Source: JACPAP01 sp035287045 (GTDB taxonomy: Bacteria; Gemmatimonadota; Gemmatimonadetes; Gemmatimonadales; GWC2-71-9). Taken from it: a stretch of DNA of 12,417 nucleotides. The position numbers and the translations under genes are program-made. This document shows, piece after piece, positions 12,027 through 12,417 of the stretch; position 1 is the first letter of the stretch, and each line of letters starts with the position of its first letter. The notes under the pieces were generated by a model. The model did not search any database and had not been told where the DNA came from. It saw nothing but the letters and a program-made list of their open reading frames with translations. The stretch is from contig DATECF010000197.1 in NCBI GenBank assembly GCA_035287045.1, positions 1-12,417 on the forward strand, written 5' to 3'.

Positions 12027-12279
12027 GGGGGACAAATAGGCAGGTGAGCCACCACCTCGCGCAACGGGTCGTTCGCAAGGTCCCCGGCGCCGCACCCCGT
12101 CCAGGGGAGACGGCCCCTACGCTCGAGCCCCTGGCGGTACCGGCACTACATCACTCACCGGGTCCCGATTTGCCCGGACACGCCCGTGCGGGCGTGTCCA
12201 TGCAAAACGGCAACGGAACGTTACACGGGCACGTGCCGCACCGCCGCGTGGCCTGACAGTGGAGACCGGAGGAGGCAGC
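12027..12279. other. Intergenic region, 253 bp
   Basis: The longest non-coding stretch. It holds the hairpin at 12176-12199 and the palindrome at 12228-12237. Upstream of the kinase start I see no convincing ribosome site and no clear -35/-10 pair. Reading frames crossing it on the plus strand show no motif. Confidence 0.6.
12176..12199. other. Perfect 10-bp stem / 4-nt loop hairpin in the kinase-permease gap
   Basis: GGACACGCCC (12176-12185) and GGGCGTGTCC (12190-12199) are perfect inverted repeats around GTGC. It lies between the FtsX-like permease stop at 12280 and the kinase start at 12026. There is no T-run on either strand after it, so it could be a Rho-independent-like terminator without a U-tract, a REP-like element, or an operator. 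A palindrome GGCACGTGCC (12228-12237) lies close by. Confidence 0.5.
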
Positions 12280-12417
12280 TCATTCATATCGTAGCGCCAC
12301 CATCGGATCGACCTTGGCGGCGCGGCGCGCCGGCAGATGGCTGGCCGCCGCGGCGACGCCCAGGAGGATCAGCGCGACCGTGCCGAGAACGACGGGGTCC
12401 ATCGGCTCAACCTGATA
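12280..12417 (-). CDS. FtsX/MacB-like ABC transporter permease, C-terminal end only
   Basis: The last 45 residues of a gene entering from the right edge. They show part of a final transmembrane helix (VVLGTVALILLGVAAAASH) followed by LPARRAAKVDPMVALRYE and TGA. The LPARRAAxxDPxxALRxE ending is the signature terminus of MacB/FtsX-type permeases, including the duplicated-permease (ADOP) proteins common in Acidobacteria and Gemmatimonadota. These work with an ATPase in export of lipoproteins, peptides or small molecules. Which subclass this is cannot be told from the fragment. Confidence 0.93.
   Translation of the reverse strand, partial: YQVEPMDPVVLGTVALILLGVAAAASHLPARRAAKVDPMVALRYE

Overview
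This is a GC-rich, densely coding bacterial chromosome segment. The gene families point to Gemmatimonadota or a related soil lineage: an FtsX/MacB-type permease tail ending in LPARRAAKVDPMVALRYE, a soluble zinc-ribbon/kinase/HEAT protein, a DUF4097 exported protein with NGG repeats, an ECF sigma operon ending in an LTxxQ periplasmic protein, and an FG-GAP/ASPIC lipoprotein. The phylum is an inference from family content, because no rRNA or other phylogenetic marker is present. I see no tRNA, rRNA, CRISPR array, insertion sequence or prophage gene.

Layout. (1) 1-1324, minus: a c-type cytochrome followed, with a 4-nt overlap, by a Tat-exported FAD-dependent oxidoreductase that runs off the left edge; together they look like a periplasmic dehydrogenase and its electron acceptor. 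(2) 1491-2525, plus: a two-gene module of a helix-turn-helix-like protein and an AbiEii/MNT-like nucleotidyltransferase, preceded by a perfect 10-bp inverted repeat (1462-1486) that covers the ribosome binding site; it is organised like a toxin-antitoxin operon. (3) 2541-3304, minus: a DUF1028 gene broken by a one-base frameshift near 3062. (4) 3366-4716, minus: ECF sigma factor, single-pass membrane protein (likely anti-sigma) and LTxxQ periplasmic protein, translationally coupled. (5) 4806-8147, minus: AbgB-like M20 amidohydrolase, a four-helix membrane protein and a seven-bladed FG-GAP/ASPIC lipoprotein, compact enough to be one operon. (6) 8292-10044, plus: a membrane-anchored TPR protein ending in a Fis-type DNA-binding helix-turn-helix, then the DUF4097 protein. 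(7) 10041-12026, minus: the kinase, whose stop codon shares the CTAG palindrome with the DUF4097 stop. (8) 12027-12279: the largest gap (253 bp), carrying a strong perfect hairpin; then the C-terminus of an FtsX-like permease (12280 to the right edge).

Much of the content is devoted to the cell envelope and signalling: at least six products carry export signals or membrane segments, and four regulators of different kinds (ECF sigma, Ser/Thr kinase, membrane TPR-HTH, HTH of the NTase module) sit within 12 kb. The candidates most worth following up are the HTH-nucleotidyltransferase module with its SD-covering palindrome, the membrane TPR protein with a C-terminal Fis-type HTH, and the Tat flavoprotein/cytochrome pair.
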